From assembly GCA_022562055.1 (NCBI GenBank), contig JADFQA010000018.1, forward strand, positions 1-61,800: a stretch of 61,800 nt of DNA, in the 5' to 3' direction. Position numbers and translations under genes: made by a program. This document shows positions 22,579-31,968 of the stretch, one piece after another (the first letter of the stretch is position 1; each line of letters starts with the position of its first letter). The notes below the pieces were generated by a model. It was given only the letters and a program-made list of their open reading frames with translations. It made no database searches and was not told the DNA's origin. Source of the DNA: Acidobacteriota bacterium (lineage in GTDB: Bacteria; Actinomycetota; Acidimicrobiia; Spongiisociales; UBA5794).

Positions 22579-24852
22579 CTATCCATCAAGGGCATCAAGT
22601 ACCGCTTCGGGAGTGATGGGGATCTCATCGATCGGTCTTCCTATTGCATCTGAAACCGCGTTGGCTATCGCTCCGGCAACCGGCACGATCGGCGGTTCTG
22701 CAACCCCCTTCGCCCCGTACGGCCCACCCGAGGTGGCGTGCTCGAGCAGTAAGATTTCAACGTCCGGCACGTCGACAGCCAAAGGTAGTCCGTAAGTTTC
22801 CAGGGACCGTTGCAGGTACTTGCCACCATGGATTTGGAGTCGTTCCCAGAGCGCATAGCCTAAACCCTGCGCTACACCACCCTGGACCTGACCCTCCACG
22901 CCCACTGGGTTGATAACCTTGCCGACCTCTTGAGCCACGATATACCTCAGGACAGAAACCTTCCCTGTCACCGGGTCGATCTCGACCTCGGCGACGTGAA
23001 CGTGATACGTCGGCATTGGCCAGACCGGCAGCATCATGCCGGTGGCGCAAGACGGATTGTACGCCGGCGTCGGTGCTCGGTACGAGCCGCTGGCAGCGAT
23101 CGGGCCACTTGTGAATGTCGCCTGGGTGGCCACGTCAGCAAGAGAAAGCTTTGATGACGGGACGCCCCTGACGTGGACAAAGCCGGCTTCGACCACGACA
23201 TCCTCTTCGGCCGCCTCAAGCATGTCTGCGGCTGTCTTCACAATCATCTTCTTGACCTGGGCCGTTGCGTTCAACACCGCCCGACCAACGACGTGCGTGG
23301 TGCGACTTCCCTGAGATCCGGCGTCGTACGCTGCAACATCCGTGTCAGGCATCGTGACGACAACCTGGTCCGCATCCAGGCCGAGGCCTTCGGCCGCTAT
23401 CTGGCGTATCGCCATAGTTACAGCGCCCGATCCGTTGTCCGTCGCCGCCGTGATAACCCCCAACGTGCCATCCTCGTTGAGCTTGACCACTGCCTGACCC
23501 GGCATGGGATTGGTAAGCCACACCGCGGCCGCGATCCCGACCCCGCGGTAAGGACCCTGTCCGAGTTCTTCCCACGGAACTCGCTCCTCGATCGCATCGA
23601 AGGCCTCCCGGAGAATCGATGCATCATCCAGGATCTGACCATTGACCATCCGATCACCATCGGCCGCCAAGACGCTGAGCCGGTATTCGCGACGGTCAAC
23701 ACCGAGCTCGTTGGCAATCTCGTCCATATGCCTCTCGAGTGCAAAAACCAGGTACGTACCACTCACGCCACGAAAAGCCCCAGTCGGAGCTGTGTTGGTG
23801 TACACGGATCGGGCCACGATCCGCACGGCTCCGGCCCTGTAGACCGAGCCGAACATGAACAGCGGGATGCTCGTCAGGTACGGAGCATCAATCGCGTACG
23901 CACCGCTGTCTATCAGGACATCAATGTCTTGGGCCAGGATCTTGCCATCTTTGTCCAGAGCTGACCGGATCTTGACCACCGCGTTCTCACGGCACGGTGC
24001 GGTCAGGAGGTCCTCCTGGCGGTTGTTAACCATCTTGATCGGCCGACCGGTACGCTGGGCAAGTACCGCAGCATATGGCTCCAGCCCGACATCGAGCTTG
24101 GCACCAAAGGCGCCTCCAATATGGTGACCAATGACGCGCACCGACGACTTCGCGACCCCAAGTATCTGCGCAACTCGATCGCGGATGTTGAACGGGAACT
24201 GGTGCGAGACGTGGATGGTATAACGGCCGGCTTCGAACGTGGCAAGCGCCATCTTCGGTTCGAGATAGGCCTGATACTGTCTCGGAGTACGGTAGGTTCC
24301 CTCCACAATGGTATCCGCAATCTCGAATGCGGCCTCCACTTCACCGGGATCAGCTACTACCTCACTCACCAAGTTCCCAGAACGCGGCCACTCGACCCCA
24401 TCCTTGCTAGCAAATGCCGCCCAACCAGGATGAACAAGTCGCGAATCCGGATCCAACGCCTGCTCCGGCGTCGCGACCGCGTCTTGCTGATCGATTTCGA
24501 ACTCGATCTTCCTAACCGCCGCCTCAGCGAGTACCGCTGTCTCGGCGACCACCGCTGCCAGCGGCTCCCCCTCATACGAAACATACTCATCAGCAAACAG
24601 GGGCATATCGAACAAGACTATGCCACTGCGGGCGTTTGGCACGTCAGCAGCAGTAACTATGTCGATGACACCCTCCATCGCCAACGCAGTCTTGGTGTCT
24701 ACCGAAACGAGCGCACCTGCGGGCACGGGCGAACGGAGGAGACGCGCATGTGCCATACCGGGGATGCTGAAATCGACGCCAAATACAGCGTTGCCGAGCA
24801 CTTTCGCCTCTCCGTCACTTCGCGGAGCACGGGAACCGACCGTCACAGTCAT
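22579..24852 (-). CDS. Molybdenum hydroxylase large subunit (xanthine dehydrogenase/CoxL family)
   Basis: The 757-residue protein binds the molybdopterin-cytosine-dinucleotide cofactor and hydroxylates a substrate with water-derived oxygen. It shows GEPLAAVVAET and HHIGGAFGAK (Mo-pterin loops), then GAFRGVSG, QGSRTTHV and the catalytic Glu in GAKGVAEPP near residue 725. It lacks the CSFR loop with the active-site Cys of true CO dehydrogenase, so CO is not the substrate. A purine, pyridine or other N-heterocycle is more likely. It overlaps the Fe-S subunit gene by 4 bases. Confidence 0.92.
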   Translation of the reverse strand: MTVTVGSRAPRSDGEAKVLGNAVFGVDFSIPGMAHARLLRSPVPAGALVSVDTKTALAMEGVIDIVTAADVPNARSGIVLFDMPLFADEYVSYEGEPLAAVVAETAVLAEAAVRKIEFEIDQQDAVATPEQALDPDSRLVHPGWAAFASKDGVEWPRSGNLVSEVVADPGEVEAAFEIADTIVEGTYRTPRQYQAYLEPKMALATFEAGRYTIHVSHQFPFNIRDRVAQILGVAKSSVRVIGHHIGGAFGAKLDVGLEPYAAVLAQRTGRPIKMVNNRQEDLLTAPCRENAVVKIRSALDKDGKILAQDIDVLIDSGAYAIDAPYLTSIPLFMFGSVYRAGAVRIVARSVYTNTAPTGAFRGVSGTYLVFALERHMDEIANELGVDRREYRLSVLAADGDRMVNGQILDDASILREAFDAIEERVPWEELGQGPYRGVGIAAAVWLTNPMPGQAVVKLNEDGTLGVITAATDNGSGAVTMAIRQIAAEGLGLDADQVVVTMPDTDVAAYDAGSQGSRTTHVVGRAVLNATAQVKKMIVKTAADMLEAAEEDVVVEAGFVHVRGVPSSKLSLADVATQATFTSGPIAASGSYRAPTPAYNPSCATGMMLPVWPMPTYHVHVAEVEIDPVTGKVSVLRYIVAQEVGKVINPVGVEGQVQGGVAQGLGYALWERLQIHGGKYLQRSLETYGLPLAVDVPDVEILLLEHATSGGPYGAKGVAEPPIVPVAGAIANAVSDAIGRPIDEIPITPEAVLDALDG

Positions 24853-25334
24853 GCGTTCTCGGGCGCCACGGCGGCTGCCAATACGGCGTCAACAATCTGA
24901 CGGTACCCGGTGCATCGACAGATGTTGCCCGAGAGAGCGTCCGTGACTTCCGACCGGTCCGGCATGGGGTTCTCTTCGAGCAACGCGGTGAGAACCATTA
25001 GGAAACCTGGTATGCAAAAGCCACACTGCACAGCACCGTGTGCCACGAACTCTTGCTGGAGAGTGCTGAGCGTACCGCCCTGCGAAAGACCCTCGATCGT
25101 AGTGACAGCACGACCCTCGAGTGTGGCGGTAGCGAGAAGACAGGAGTCCAGCGGTCTGCCGTCCACAACAACAGTACAAGCGCCGCACTCACCCTCTACA
25201 CATCCCTCCTTCGTCCCGGTCAGATTGAGTCGATCACGCAACGTAAACAGGAGAGTCTCGCCCGGAGCGACATCGAGCGCACAATCAACGCCGTTGAGGC
25301 GGAAGGCGACAAAGACGTTGCTGTCTGTGTTCAT
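24849..25334 (-). CDS. Molybdenum hydroxylase 2Fe-2S subunit (CoxS-like)
   Basis: The product has 161 residues and two 2Fe-2S clusters. The plant-type cluster uses GCVEGECGACTVVVDG. The second uses CGFCIPGFLM and ICRCTGYRQIV. It carries electrons from the molybdenum site to the FAD subunit. ATG 25334 is chosen because it overlaps the FAD subunit stop as ATGA. An in-frame codon at 25355 would add seven residues. Confidence 0.93.
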   Translation of the reverse strand: MNTDSNVFVAFRLNGVDCALDVAPGETLLFTLRDRLNLTGTKEGCVEGECGACTVVVDGRPLDSCLLATATLEGRAVTTIEGLSQGGTLSTLQQEFVAHGAVQCGFCIPGFLMVLTALLEENPMPDRSEVTDALSGNICRCTGYRQIVDAVLAAAVAPENA

Positions 25335-26185
25335 AGGAGTGCTGCCTGTCGGCACTGCACTGCAGCTCTTTCAAGGAGGCCTCGAAGCGTGCGTGTCCGG
25401 TACGAAGCGGATGCCCGAGCGTCATCGATGGGCGAAGACGCCGATCGGAGTGCCTCGCCAGCGGCATCGAGCGCCGCCGCATCCAGACGCGAGCCGATCA
25501 GCACAGCCTCGGCGTCCGGCACCCGCATCGGCGTCGGCCCGACGGAAGAAAGGGCAACCCGAGCCGATGCGACTGAACCGTCCGATGTGAAGCCGAGCCT
25601 GACCGCGATACCTACGAGGGCCACCTCCATGGCGCCTCGACGCCCGAGCTTGATGTATACCTCGCCCGCATCCGAGGGGAGCGGCTCAAGATCGATTTCG
25701 ATCAACAGCTCGTCCGGATCGAGTGCTGTCTTACGACGGTCAAGGAAGAAATCAACCATCGCTACCCGCCGCTTCCCCCGACGAGATGACAACGTGACGA
25801 ATGCGTCGGCCACCAACAGCGGAGGAGCCGCGTCCGCAGCCGGAGAGGCGTTGCAGATGTTGCCACCTATTGTCCCGGCGGCCTGAGTCTGCCATCCGCC
25901 GACCGAGCGTGCGGCACCAGCCAGCGCAGGGAGCGCTGTTTGGAGGAACGGGTCGGTGCCGAGAGTCCGGTGGGTCACCAGTGGACCAAGTTTCGTACGT
26001 TCATCGCACGAAAACGTCGCAAGTTGCTCGATTCCCTCGATATGGACAAAGGCCCCGGGGGTGAGCTCGCCGCCTAGAAACTGCGGCATAACATCGGTGC
26101 CGCCAGCCAGAACGCATGCGCTGTCGCCCCACTCAGCCAGATGGTTCAACGCTTGATCCAGGTCCTCGGACCGGAGAAAATCCAT
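25331..26185 (-). CDS. Molybdenum hydroxylase FAD subunit (CoxM-like)
   Basis: The product of about 284 residues has both FAD motifs of the family: VLAGGTDVMP near the N-terminus and GTIGGNICNASPAADAAPPLL in the middle. It passes electrons out of the enzyme, probably to NAD+ or a quinone. The order FAD, Fe-S, Mo is the typical coxMSL order. The start is uncertain: ATG 26185 gives the family N-terminus (MDFLRSEDLDQAL), while ATG 26242 is open upstream. It is the first gene of the minus-strand operon. Confidence 0.9.
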   Translation of the reverse strand: MDFLRSEDLDQALNHLAEWGDSACVLAGGTDVMPQFLGGELTPGAFVHIEGIEQLATFSCDERTKLGPLVTHRTLGTDPFLQTALPALAGAARSVGGWQTQAAGTIGGNICNASPAADAAPPLLVADAFVTLSSRRGKRRVAMVDFFLDRRKTALDPDELLIEIDLEPLPSDAGEVYIKLGRRGAMEVALVGIAVRLGFTSDGSVASARVALSSVGPTPMRVPDAEAVLIGSRLDAAALDAAGEALRSASSPIDDARASASYRTRTLRGLLERAAVQCRQAALL

Positions 26186-26267
26186 CCTTGTTAACGCTCT
26201 CGTCGTCTGGCGGCCGGTGTCTCTTTTCTGGGTGATGAGCATACACGATGTGGCAGTCGTCGACCAC

Positions 26268-26296
26268 GATATGGTTGCTAGTAACCACTATATGGT
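26268..26296. promoter_or_regulatory. Operator candidate between the CoxM-like and DUF917 genes
   Basis: TGGTT (26271-26275) and AACCA (26282-26286) form an inverted repeat with a 6-base spacer. The 8-mer ATATGGTT occurs at 26268 and again at 26289, exactly 21 bases (two helical turns) apart. The site lies in the divergent promoter region of two catabolic units and could coordinate both. Confidence 0.5.
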
Positions 26297-26397
26297 TCTC
26301 TTCTCCGTCGACGGTCTATGCTAGAACCGCATTGTCGGTGATCACGGAATAATTGCGCTCGGACCCCGTGCATACGGCCCCTTGGAGGAAACTGTTG

Positions 26398-27468
26398 GTG
26401 TGGGAAATCGTCGAAGCAGACCTACTCGCCATATCCATCGGCGCCGGAATCCTGGGCACGGGCGGAGGAGGCAATCCGTACCTTGGATACCTGAGAGCAA
26501 GAGAGGCGTTACGCAGCGGTGGCACCGTCCTGGTCATCGACCCGACCGAGATCAAGGACCAGGACCTCCTTGTTGTGGTCGGCGGTATGGGTTCCCCCGT
26601 CGTCAGCTACGAAAAGATTGCACAAGGTGGCGAGGAGACAGCCGCAGCCCGCGCACTCGAAACGTACCTCGGACAGAGATTTGACGCGATCGCCCCGTTC
26701 GAAATGGGTGGCGGCAACTCCATGGTCCCGATGGTCGTTGCGGCGAACATGCGTATCCCTCTCGTCGACGGGGACGGCATGGGGCGAGCATTTCCCGAGC
26801 TACAGATGCTCACATACTTTATATACGGCGGCAGCCCGCAACCGTCCGCGCTCGCCGACGAACGCGGCAACCGGCTCGTGTTTCCGGAGGTGGTCGACGC
26901 CCACTGGCTGGAACGGATCGCCCGCGCGGCGACAATCGAAATGGGCGGTCACGCGGGTCTTGCAACTTCAGTTATGCGCGGAGTGTTTTGCAAACGATCC
27001 ATAATCCCCAACACCCTCAGGCTTGCCCTGTCGATGGGTCGCGCCGTGCTGGACGCGAGACAGACCAAAGCCGACCCGTCGGCCGCAGTGATTGAAGTCG
27101 CTGGAGGGATCCGCTACCTGCGGGGAAAAGTATCCGACGTCAGACGCAAAACAACAAAGGGATTCGCCACAGGCCACATGGTTCTCGACGGTGTCGGCGA
27201 AGACGTCGGACGTTCCATCCGGATCGAGTTCCAGAATGAGAACCTAGTGATCTGGGAAGACAGCGAGCCTAAGGTCACCGTCCCAGACCTCATCAGTCTC
27301 GTAGCGACCGAAACCGGCGAACCGATCACAACCGAGCTGATCCGTTACGGCTTCCGAGCCGACGTTCTCGTCCTGCCGTGCGCCGAGCTCCTAAGAACCG
27401 AGAGGGCGCTGGCTGTCGTCGGCCCGCGGGCGTTTGGGTACGAGTTCGATTACGAACCCCTCAGCTAG
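26398..27468 (+). CDS. DUF917 family protein (S-methyl-thiohydantoin desulfurase-like)
   Basis: The protein of about 356 residues starts with IVEADLLAISIGAGILGTGGGGNPYLG, the hallmark of DUF917. EMGGGNSMVPM, the DGDGMGRAFPELQM metal/active-site region and a C-terminal FGYEFDYEPL follow. Some members are annotated as S-methyl-thiohydantoin desulfurases, and the family is regularly found beside short HyuA proteins. It probably acts on a cyclic imide or thiohydantoin-like intermediate. I place the start at GTG 26398 (or TTG 26395) because GGAGGAAA precedes it; the frame is open further upstream to a TTG at 26353. Confidence 0.88.
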   Translation: MWEIVEADLLAISIGAGILGTGGGGNPYLGYLRAREALRSGGTVLVIDPTEIKDQDLLVVVGGMGSPVVSYEKIAQGGEETAAARALETYLGQRFDAIAPFEMGGGNSMVPMVVAANMRIPLVDGDGMGRAFPELQMLTYFIYGGSPQPSALADERGNRLVFPEVVDAHWLERIARAATIEMGGHAGLATSVMRGVFCKRSIIPNTLRLALSMGRAVLDARQTKADPSAAVIEVAGGIRYLRGKVSDVRRKTTKGFATGHMVLDGVGEDVGRSIRIEFQNENLVIWEDSEPKVTVPDLISLVATETGEPITTELIRYGFRADVLVLPCAELLRTERALAVVGPRAFGYEFDYEPLS

Positions 27469-27726
27469 GGGGCTTCAAGGACCTCACGTCTCGTCGCCTC
27501 TCTCTGATTGGAACGTCTCGTACAGCCGTTCGATAACCCTACGCGTTTGTTCAGAGCCCATGCCCTCTCCTCCGAAGTTGTATGGGACGTGAGACGCGAC
27601 TCTTCAAGATCGTCACTCTTGTCCCGCGATTATCCACGAGTCCGCCCCGTCCGACCGATGTGCCTCGAAACCGCACACCTCTGCCCTCCGGATTCTCGCA
27701 GATCGTGATGCGGACACTGACGACTC

Positions 27727-28716
27727 CTAGAGCCTGGGCATAACGTCGGTGACAGTCATCGCCACGACTTCGTCAATTCGATCGGTTGCGGCGGGAAATA
27801 GAGCGACCGAGTCGGCCCCCGCCTCGTAGAAACTAGAAATCTTGTCGGCGCACTCCTGCGCAGTCCCCGCGACCGTAAGATCTTCTACCCATGCGTCCGG
27901 CATGCCTGCAAGCACGGCGTCGTAACCGCCGCGGGCAACAAGAGCGTTGAGTTCGTCCGAAATCCCGTACACGTCCGTGAGCGCGTTGGAGCCGTGCTGT
28001 TTGTAGAACGAAAGGCTCTGTTTAGCCAACGACCTAGCAGCGCCTCCATCCACATCAACGGCATAGATCGCAAAAACCGTAATTGGATGCTCCCCAGTGC
28101 GACCCGCCAGCACCCTGCCTTCGTCGATCCGTTCCTTTGCCCATCTCACATACTCTCGGCTCGCACCGACCGACAGCACTGAACCGTCGGCGATCTCACC
28201 TGAGAGTCTCAACATATTCGGCCCTGAAACGCCCATTTGAATTGGAGTAGAGCCACCTCGCTCGGGGTACGAAAGAGTCACGTTGTCAAAAGAAAACACT
28301 TCGCCTTGGTGATTCACCGTCTCGCCCCACAGCAGGCTCTTTACGCTAGTGACGCATTCACGCAGGGCCGCCAAAGTCGACCGTGGATACAGACCCATCT
28401 GCCGGACCCACGCAGGCACGCCAAGGCCGATCCCCGCGATCAACCGGTTTTCGTGCATTCGAGAGATCGTTGCAAGCTCCATAGCGAGCAGAGCCGGGTG
28501 ACGTGCAACGGCCGACACAACGCCCAAACCGACAGTCACATGGGAGGTCGCTTCCAGAGCAAGGGTCGCAGCCGAGATACCCCCGGCAAAAAAGAAGTCC
28601 TCCGCCAACCAGAATTCATCAAACCCCGATGACTCGGCGGCGGCGGCCGCGGAGGCTATGTTTTCCGGGGCGACGGCACCCCCCATTACCAATCCCAGAG
28701 AACGCTTGTGAGTCAT
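27727..28716 (-). CDS. Luciferase-like monooxygenase family, probably F420-dependent oxidoreductase
   Basis: The 329-residue protein has the TIM-barrel pattern of the LLM superfamily: SLGLVMGG at the start, SGFDEFWLAED, HVTVGLGVVSAVARHPALLAME, GIGLGVPAWVRQMG and IQMGVSGPNML. Relatives such as Mer and MSMEG-type enzymes transfer hydride from F420H2; FMN-dependent oxygenases share the fold. The substrate is unknown but the gene lies in the catabolic island. ATG 28716 is chosen because TAGGAG precedes it. The convergent gap to the DUF917 gene (27469-27726) holds nothing recognisable. Confidence 0.9.
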   Translation of the reverse strand: MTHKRSLGLVMGGAVAPENIASAAAAAESSGFDEFWLAEDFFFAGGISAATLALEATSHVTVGLGVVSAVARHPALLAMELATISRMHENRLIAGIGLGVPAWVRQMGLYPRSTLAALRECVTSVKSLLWGETVNHQGEVFSFDNVTLSYPERGGSTPIQMGVSGPNMLRLSGEIADGSVLSVGASREYVRWAKERIDEGRVLAGRTGEHPITVFAIYAVDVDGGAARSLAKQSLSFYKQHGSNALTDVYGISDELNALVARGGYDAVLAGMPDAWVEDLTVAGTAQECADKISSFYEAGADSVALFPAATDRIDEVVAMTVTDVMPRL

Positions 28717-28825
28717 CGCGACACTCCTAGGGGTAGGTTTCGAGTGTGTTAGAAGCGAAAATGATATTCTGTGGTCCCCCTTCAGAGACGGAGCAGAGAT
28801 AGGAGACAAACGAGATGCCCGGGCC

Positions 28826-29179
28826 ATGATCGACCAGATCAGCGCAGCCTACAACTCGGGCGATATCGACGCTCTGGTCGTCCTCTGCCGGCCCGATATC
28901 GTTTACTGGAGCGCCGCTGGAGGCTTCCGCGGTGGTGTTGACGCAGTTCGAGAACACCTCGACCTTCTCCATCAGGCGGCGCCCGGCCAGCGGATGAGGA
29001 CCAAGACCGTCGTTGCAGGTGAGGACCTGGTCGTCGCCGAATTCGAGGTCACCGGGACAAACCTTGCCGAGGAGGGCTATTCGATCAACTTCACCGCGGT
29101 GCTTGAGTTGCACAATGGTCGTGTCGCGACGGCGACGATCTACTTTGATCCTGAAGAAATCGAACGGGCTTTGACATAA
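28826..29179 (+). CDS. SnoaL-like (NTF2-fold) protein
   Basis: The 117-residue protein shows the cone-shaped NTF2 fold signature: an N-terminal helix (AAYNSGDIDALVVLCRPDIVYW), GGFRGGVDAVREHL and strands ending VLELHNGRVATATIYFDP. Such proteins isomerise, hydrolyse or simply bind small molecules. It is divergent from the LLM gene and close to the ABC importer, so a role in the same pathway is likely. The start is uncertain: no ribosome binding site precedes ATG 28826 and the frame is open about 25 codons upstream without a usual start codon. Confidence 0.8.
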   Translation: MIDQISAAYNSGDIDALVVLCRPDIVYWSAAGGFRGGVDAVREHLDLLHQAAPGQRMRTKTVVAGEDLVVAEFEVTGTNLAEEGYSINFTAVLELHNGRVATATIYFDPEEIERALT

Positions 29180-29190
29180 AGTGGCGATCG

Positions 29191-30144
29191 TCACACGCCT
29201 CCGTTGATGTGAGGCACCGCAAAACACTCAACATGATGCCCTTGCGAGGAAAGCTCGAGCGTCGGTTCCTCGATCTTGCAGCGGTCGTGGACCAGGACGC
29301 ATCTGTCTTGGAATGAGCATCCCACGGGCACGTCTGATGGATGTGGAGTCTCACCCTCAAGCACTATGCGCTCGGTGCGGTTGGCAGGGTCGATCGACGG
29401 AACAGCCGACAATAAGGCCTTGGTGTAAGGGTGCTGAGGAGACTCGAACACCTGCTCTGTGTCGGCGACCTCCACAATTCGGCCGAGATACATGACCGCA
29501 ACGCGATGAGCGATGCGCCTGACAGTGCTGAGGTCATGACTGATGAGCAGATACGCAACGTTGCGTTCCGATTGAATATGGCGCAGCAGCGAGATAATCT
29601 TGCCCCTAATTGATTGATCGAGTGATGATGTAGGCTCGTCGAGCACGATGAGTTCCGGGTCGCTCATTAGCGCCCTCGCTATGGCGACCCGCTGCTGCTG
29701 ACCACCGGACAGCTCTCGCGGAAGCCGACTCTTGTGCTCCGGACCAAGACCCACGAGGCGCAGGACCTCGTCCACCTTCCCCTCGATCTCGGAGCGACTG
29801 CCACCAATCATCAGTCGGCGAGGCTCTCGAATGGTGGATCCTGAACTAAACCGCGGGTTCAGTGATGTATCGGGATGTTGGAACACCATCTGTATCCGGC
29901 CTCGTGATCCGCCCGACGCCAGCTGTTCCTCTAACGGTCGGCCGTCGAAGATGACCTCGCCAGAGGTCGGAGACTGCAATCCGACGACGACACGACCCAA
30001 AGTTGTCTTGCCACACCCGGACTCTCCAACGAGCGCCACCGTCTCACCAACGTTGACATCAAGAGTGACTCCGCGCAGCGCCGGTACCGACCTGGAGCCC
30101 TGGGAAAAGACCTTGTGCAATCGGCGGATTTCAAGAAGAGACAA
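29191..30144 (-). CDS. Dpp/Opp-type ABC importer ATPase (DppF-like)
   Basis: The 317-residue protein has Walker A GESGCGKTTLG, signature LSGGQQQRVAIARAL and Walker B LIVLDEPTSSLD. The C-terminal oligopeptide-transporter extension carries the Cys motif CSFQDRCVLVHDRC that binds a 4Fe-4S cluster in this subfamily. It starts at TTG with AAGGAGG upstream, inside the end of the preceding ATPase gene. It is the last gene of the import operon. Confidence 0.93.
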   Translation of the reverse strand: MSLLEIRRLHKVFSQGSRSVPALRGVTLDVNVGETVALVGESGCGKTTLGRVVVGLQSPTSGEVIFDGRPLEEQLASGGSRGRIQMVFQHPDTSLNPRFSSGSTIREPRRLMIGGSRSEIEGKVDEVLRLVGLGPEHKSRLPRELSGGQQQRVAIARALMSDPELIVLDEPTSSLDQSIRGKIISLLRHIQSERNVAYLLISHDLSTVRRIAHRVAVMYLGRIVEVADTEQVFESPQHPYTKALLSAVPSIDPANRTERIVLEGETPHPSDVPVGCSFQDRCVLVHDRCKIEEPTLELSSQGHHVECFAVPHINGGV

Positions 30145-31075
30145 TCCGGCCCTCCTTGTTCAGAAAACAGGCCGAATAGTGGCCGTCACCCACGGCGTAC
30201 TGCGGAGGAAAGTCGTTGCATGCATCGTACGCGACGGGGCACCGAGCGGAGAATCTGCAGCCCGTCAGGGCGAAGTTGACCCCGAGGTCTGCAACTCGAT
30301 GATCGTTCTCTGTGTACACAGCTTCGAGTAAATAACGCGTGTAGGGATGCTCCGCGTCATCGAGAAGCTCGGTGACGCCAGCCGTCTCCATCACCTGCCC
30401 CCCGTACATTACCGACACGCGGTCGCACATTTCGGCTACCGCAGCCAAGTCGTGCGTGATGAACAACACTCCGCACCCGATTTCCTCGACGAGCGACCGG
30501 ATCAGATCGAAGATCTGCGCCTGAATGGTCACATCAAGTGCCGTCGTCGGCTCGTCGGCAATTAGCAGGCGGGGACGACAAGCGAGTGCCATTGCGATCA
30601 TGACCCTCTGGCACATTCCGCCCGACAGCTGATGGGGATATGCGCGTGCGACCCGTTGGGCGCCCGAGATCCCGACGCGAGTGAGCATCTCCAAGGCACC
30701 GGCCCTCGCATCCTTCTTGCTCGAACCCCGGTTAATTTCAAGAATTCGGGCAACTTGACGGCCAACGTTCATCGTGGGGTTGAGGGCGCTGCGGGCGTGC
30801 TGAAAGATCATCGCGATGTCCCCCGAGGACCGCTCGAAAGTCGCCCGAGCGCTCGTTAGATCGCGCCCGTCGAGCCGAATGGTACCGCCGCGACGTTCAA
30901 TACCTCTGGGCAACAGCCCCATAACGGCCAGCGCCGCCATCGTCTTTCCAGAACCTGACTCACCGACGATTCCGAGGATCTCGCCGGGTTCGATGCTGAA
31001 CGCTACGTCGCGTAGCAGCAGGTGAGGCGCGCCCGCAACACCGATGTCAAGGCCGGTGACTTCGAGGAGGCTCAG
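30131..31075 (-). CDS. Dpp/Opp-type ABC importer ATPase (DppD-like), CTG start
   Basis: The protein of about 314 residues has Walker [13 protein letters not shown], signature [15 protein letters not shown] and Walker [13 protein letters not shown], plus the C-terminal Cys cluster ([14 protein letters not shown]). No ATG, GTG or TTG exists at the family start. The reading begins [12 protein letters not shown], so the likely start is CTG at 31075, which overlaps the permease stop as CTGA. GGGGAG lies 5 bases upstream. ATT at 31078 is an alternative. A start codon mutated from ATGA-type overlap is the simplest reading. Confidence 0.88.
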   Translation of the reverse strand: MSLLEVTGLDIGVAGAPHLLLRDVAFSIEPGEILGIVGESGSGKTMAALAVMGLLPRGIERRGGTIRLDGRDLTSARATFERSSGDIAMIFQHARSALNPTMNVGRQVARILEINRGSSKKDARAGALEMLTRVGISGAQRVARAYPHQLSGGMCQRVMIAMALACRPRLLIADEPTTALDVTIQAQIFDLIRSLVEEIGCGVLFITHDLAAVAEMCDRVSVMYGGQVMETAGVTELLDDAEHPYTRYLLEAVYTENDHRVADLGVNFALTGCRFSARCPVAYDACNDFPPQYAVGDGHYSACFLNKEGRIVSS

Positions 31076-31968
31076 AATGTCTCCCCGCCACCGAACTCGT
31101 CGCCGATAAAATGAAAGGCCATGATGGACAGGACGATCATGGCACCGGGGAAGAAAGACGTCCACCATTCCCCAGTGATGATGTCTTTGGCCCCTTCCCC
31201 CACCATGACTCCCCACTCGGCCGTCGGTGGTTGGATACCTACGCTTAAAAACGACAAGCCGGCGACCGTCAGGACTGCATAACCGGTCACCAAGGTAGCG
31301 CCGACTATCGACGGCGCCAGAGCGTTTGGGAGCACATGACGAAACGCGACTCGCATGGGTGTGTTGCCAGCGAGAAGGGCCCCGTCAACGTATTCGAGTT
31401 CGCGCTCTCTGAGCACTTGGCCCCTGGTCAACCGGATGAAATACGGCACGAAAGAAACTGAAACGGCAAAGACCACGTTGGGAATCGATTCGCTGAGTGC
31501 CGCGACAAGAACCAGCGCAAGCACAAACCCGGGAAACGCCAGCACCACGTCGGTTAGCCGCATGATGATCTCATCGGTAACTCCACCGAAGTAGCCGGAA
31601 ATCACTCCTATCGTTGAACCGATCGCCAAGGCAATCGACGCGATGATGAGCCCCATCGTGAGATCGAGCCGGGCGGCGTGCACCGCACGCGCAAACACGT
31701 CTCGCCCGAACTGATCAGTGCCAAACCAATGCTGGGCGGACGGCGCTCGGAACGTGTTGGCCGGATCCGTCGACAATGGATCTCCGACTAGTAACGGGCC
31801 AATGACTGCCAGCCCGACAAACAAGAACAACAGCGAAATGCCGATGACGAGCAAAGGTTTTCGCCGTGCCAATACACGAAGCCGCCGCACCGATGTCTGT
31901 ACTTCCTCGGCCGGGAATTCTCGTGGAACGAACACGGGCTGACGTTCCGGCACGGGCGACCCACTCAC
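31072..31968 (-). CDS. Dpp/Opp-type ABC importer permease (DppC-like)
   Basis: The 298-residue membrane protein has an N-terminal cytoplasmic tail, a first membrane segment (about 37-60), the HWFGTDQFGRDVFAR motif typical of DppC, and five further segments. The EAA coupling loop reads GALLAGNTPMRVAFRHVLPN. It starts with GTG overlapping the DppB-like stop (GTGA). Confidence 0.92.
   Translation of the reverse strand: MSGSPVPERQPVFVPREFPAEEVQTSVRRLRVLARRKPLLVIGISLLFLFVGLAVIGPLLVGDPLSTDPANTFRAPSAQHWFGTDQFGRDVFARAVHAARLDLTMGLIIASIALAIGSTIGVISGYFGGVTDEIIMRLTDVVLAFPGFVLALVLVAALSESIPNVVFAVSVSFVPYFIRLTRGQVLRERELEYVDGALLAGNTPMRVAFRHVLPNALAPSIVGATLVTGYAVLTVAGLSFLSVGIQPPTAEWGVMVGEGAKDIITGEWWTSFFPGAMIVLSIMAFHFIGDEFGGGETF

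Noticed and set aside
22579-24852. Large subunit as CO dehydrogenase (CoxL form I)
   Set aside because: The form-I active-site loop with Cys-Ser-Phe-Arg is missing; GAFRGVSG is in its place. The neighbours are heterocycle-type genes and no coxD/E/F accessory genes are seen.
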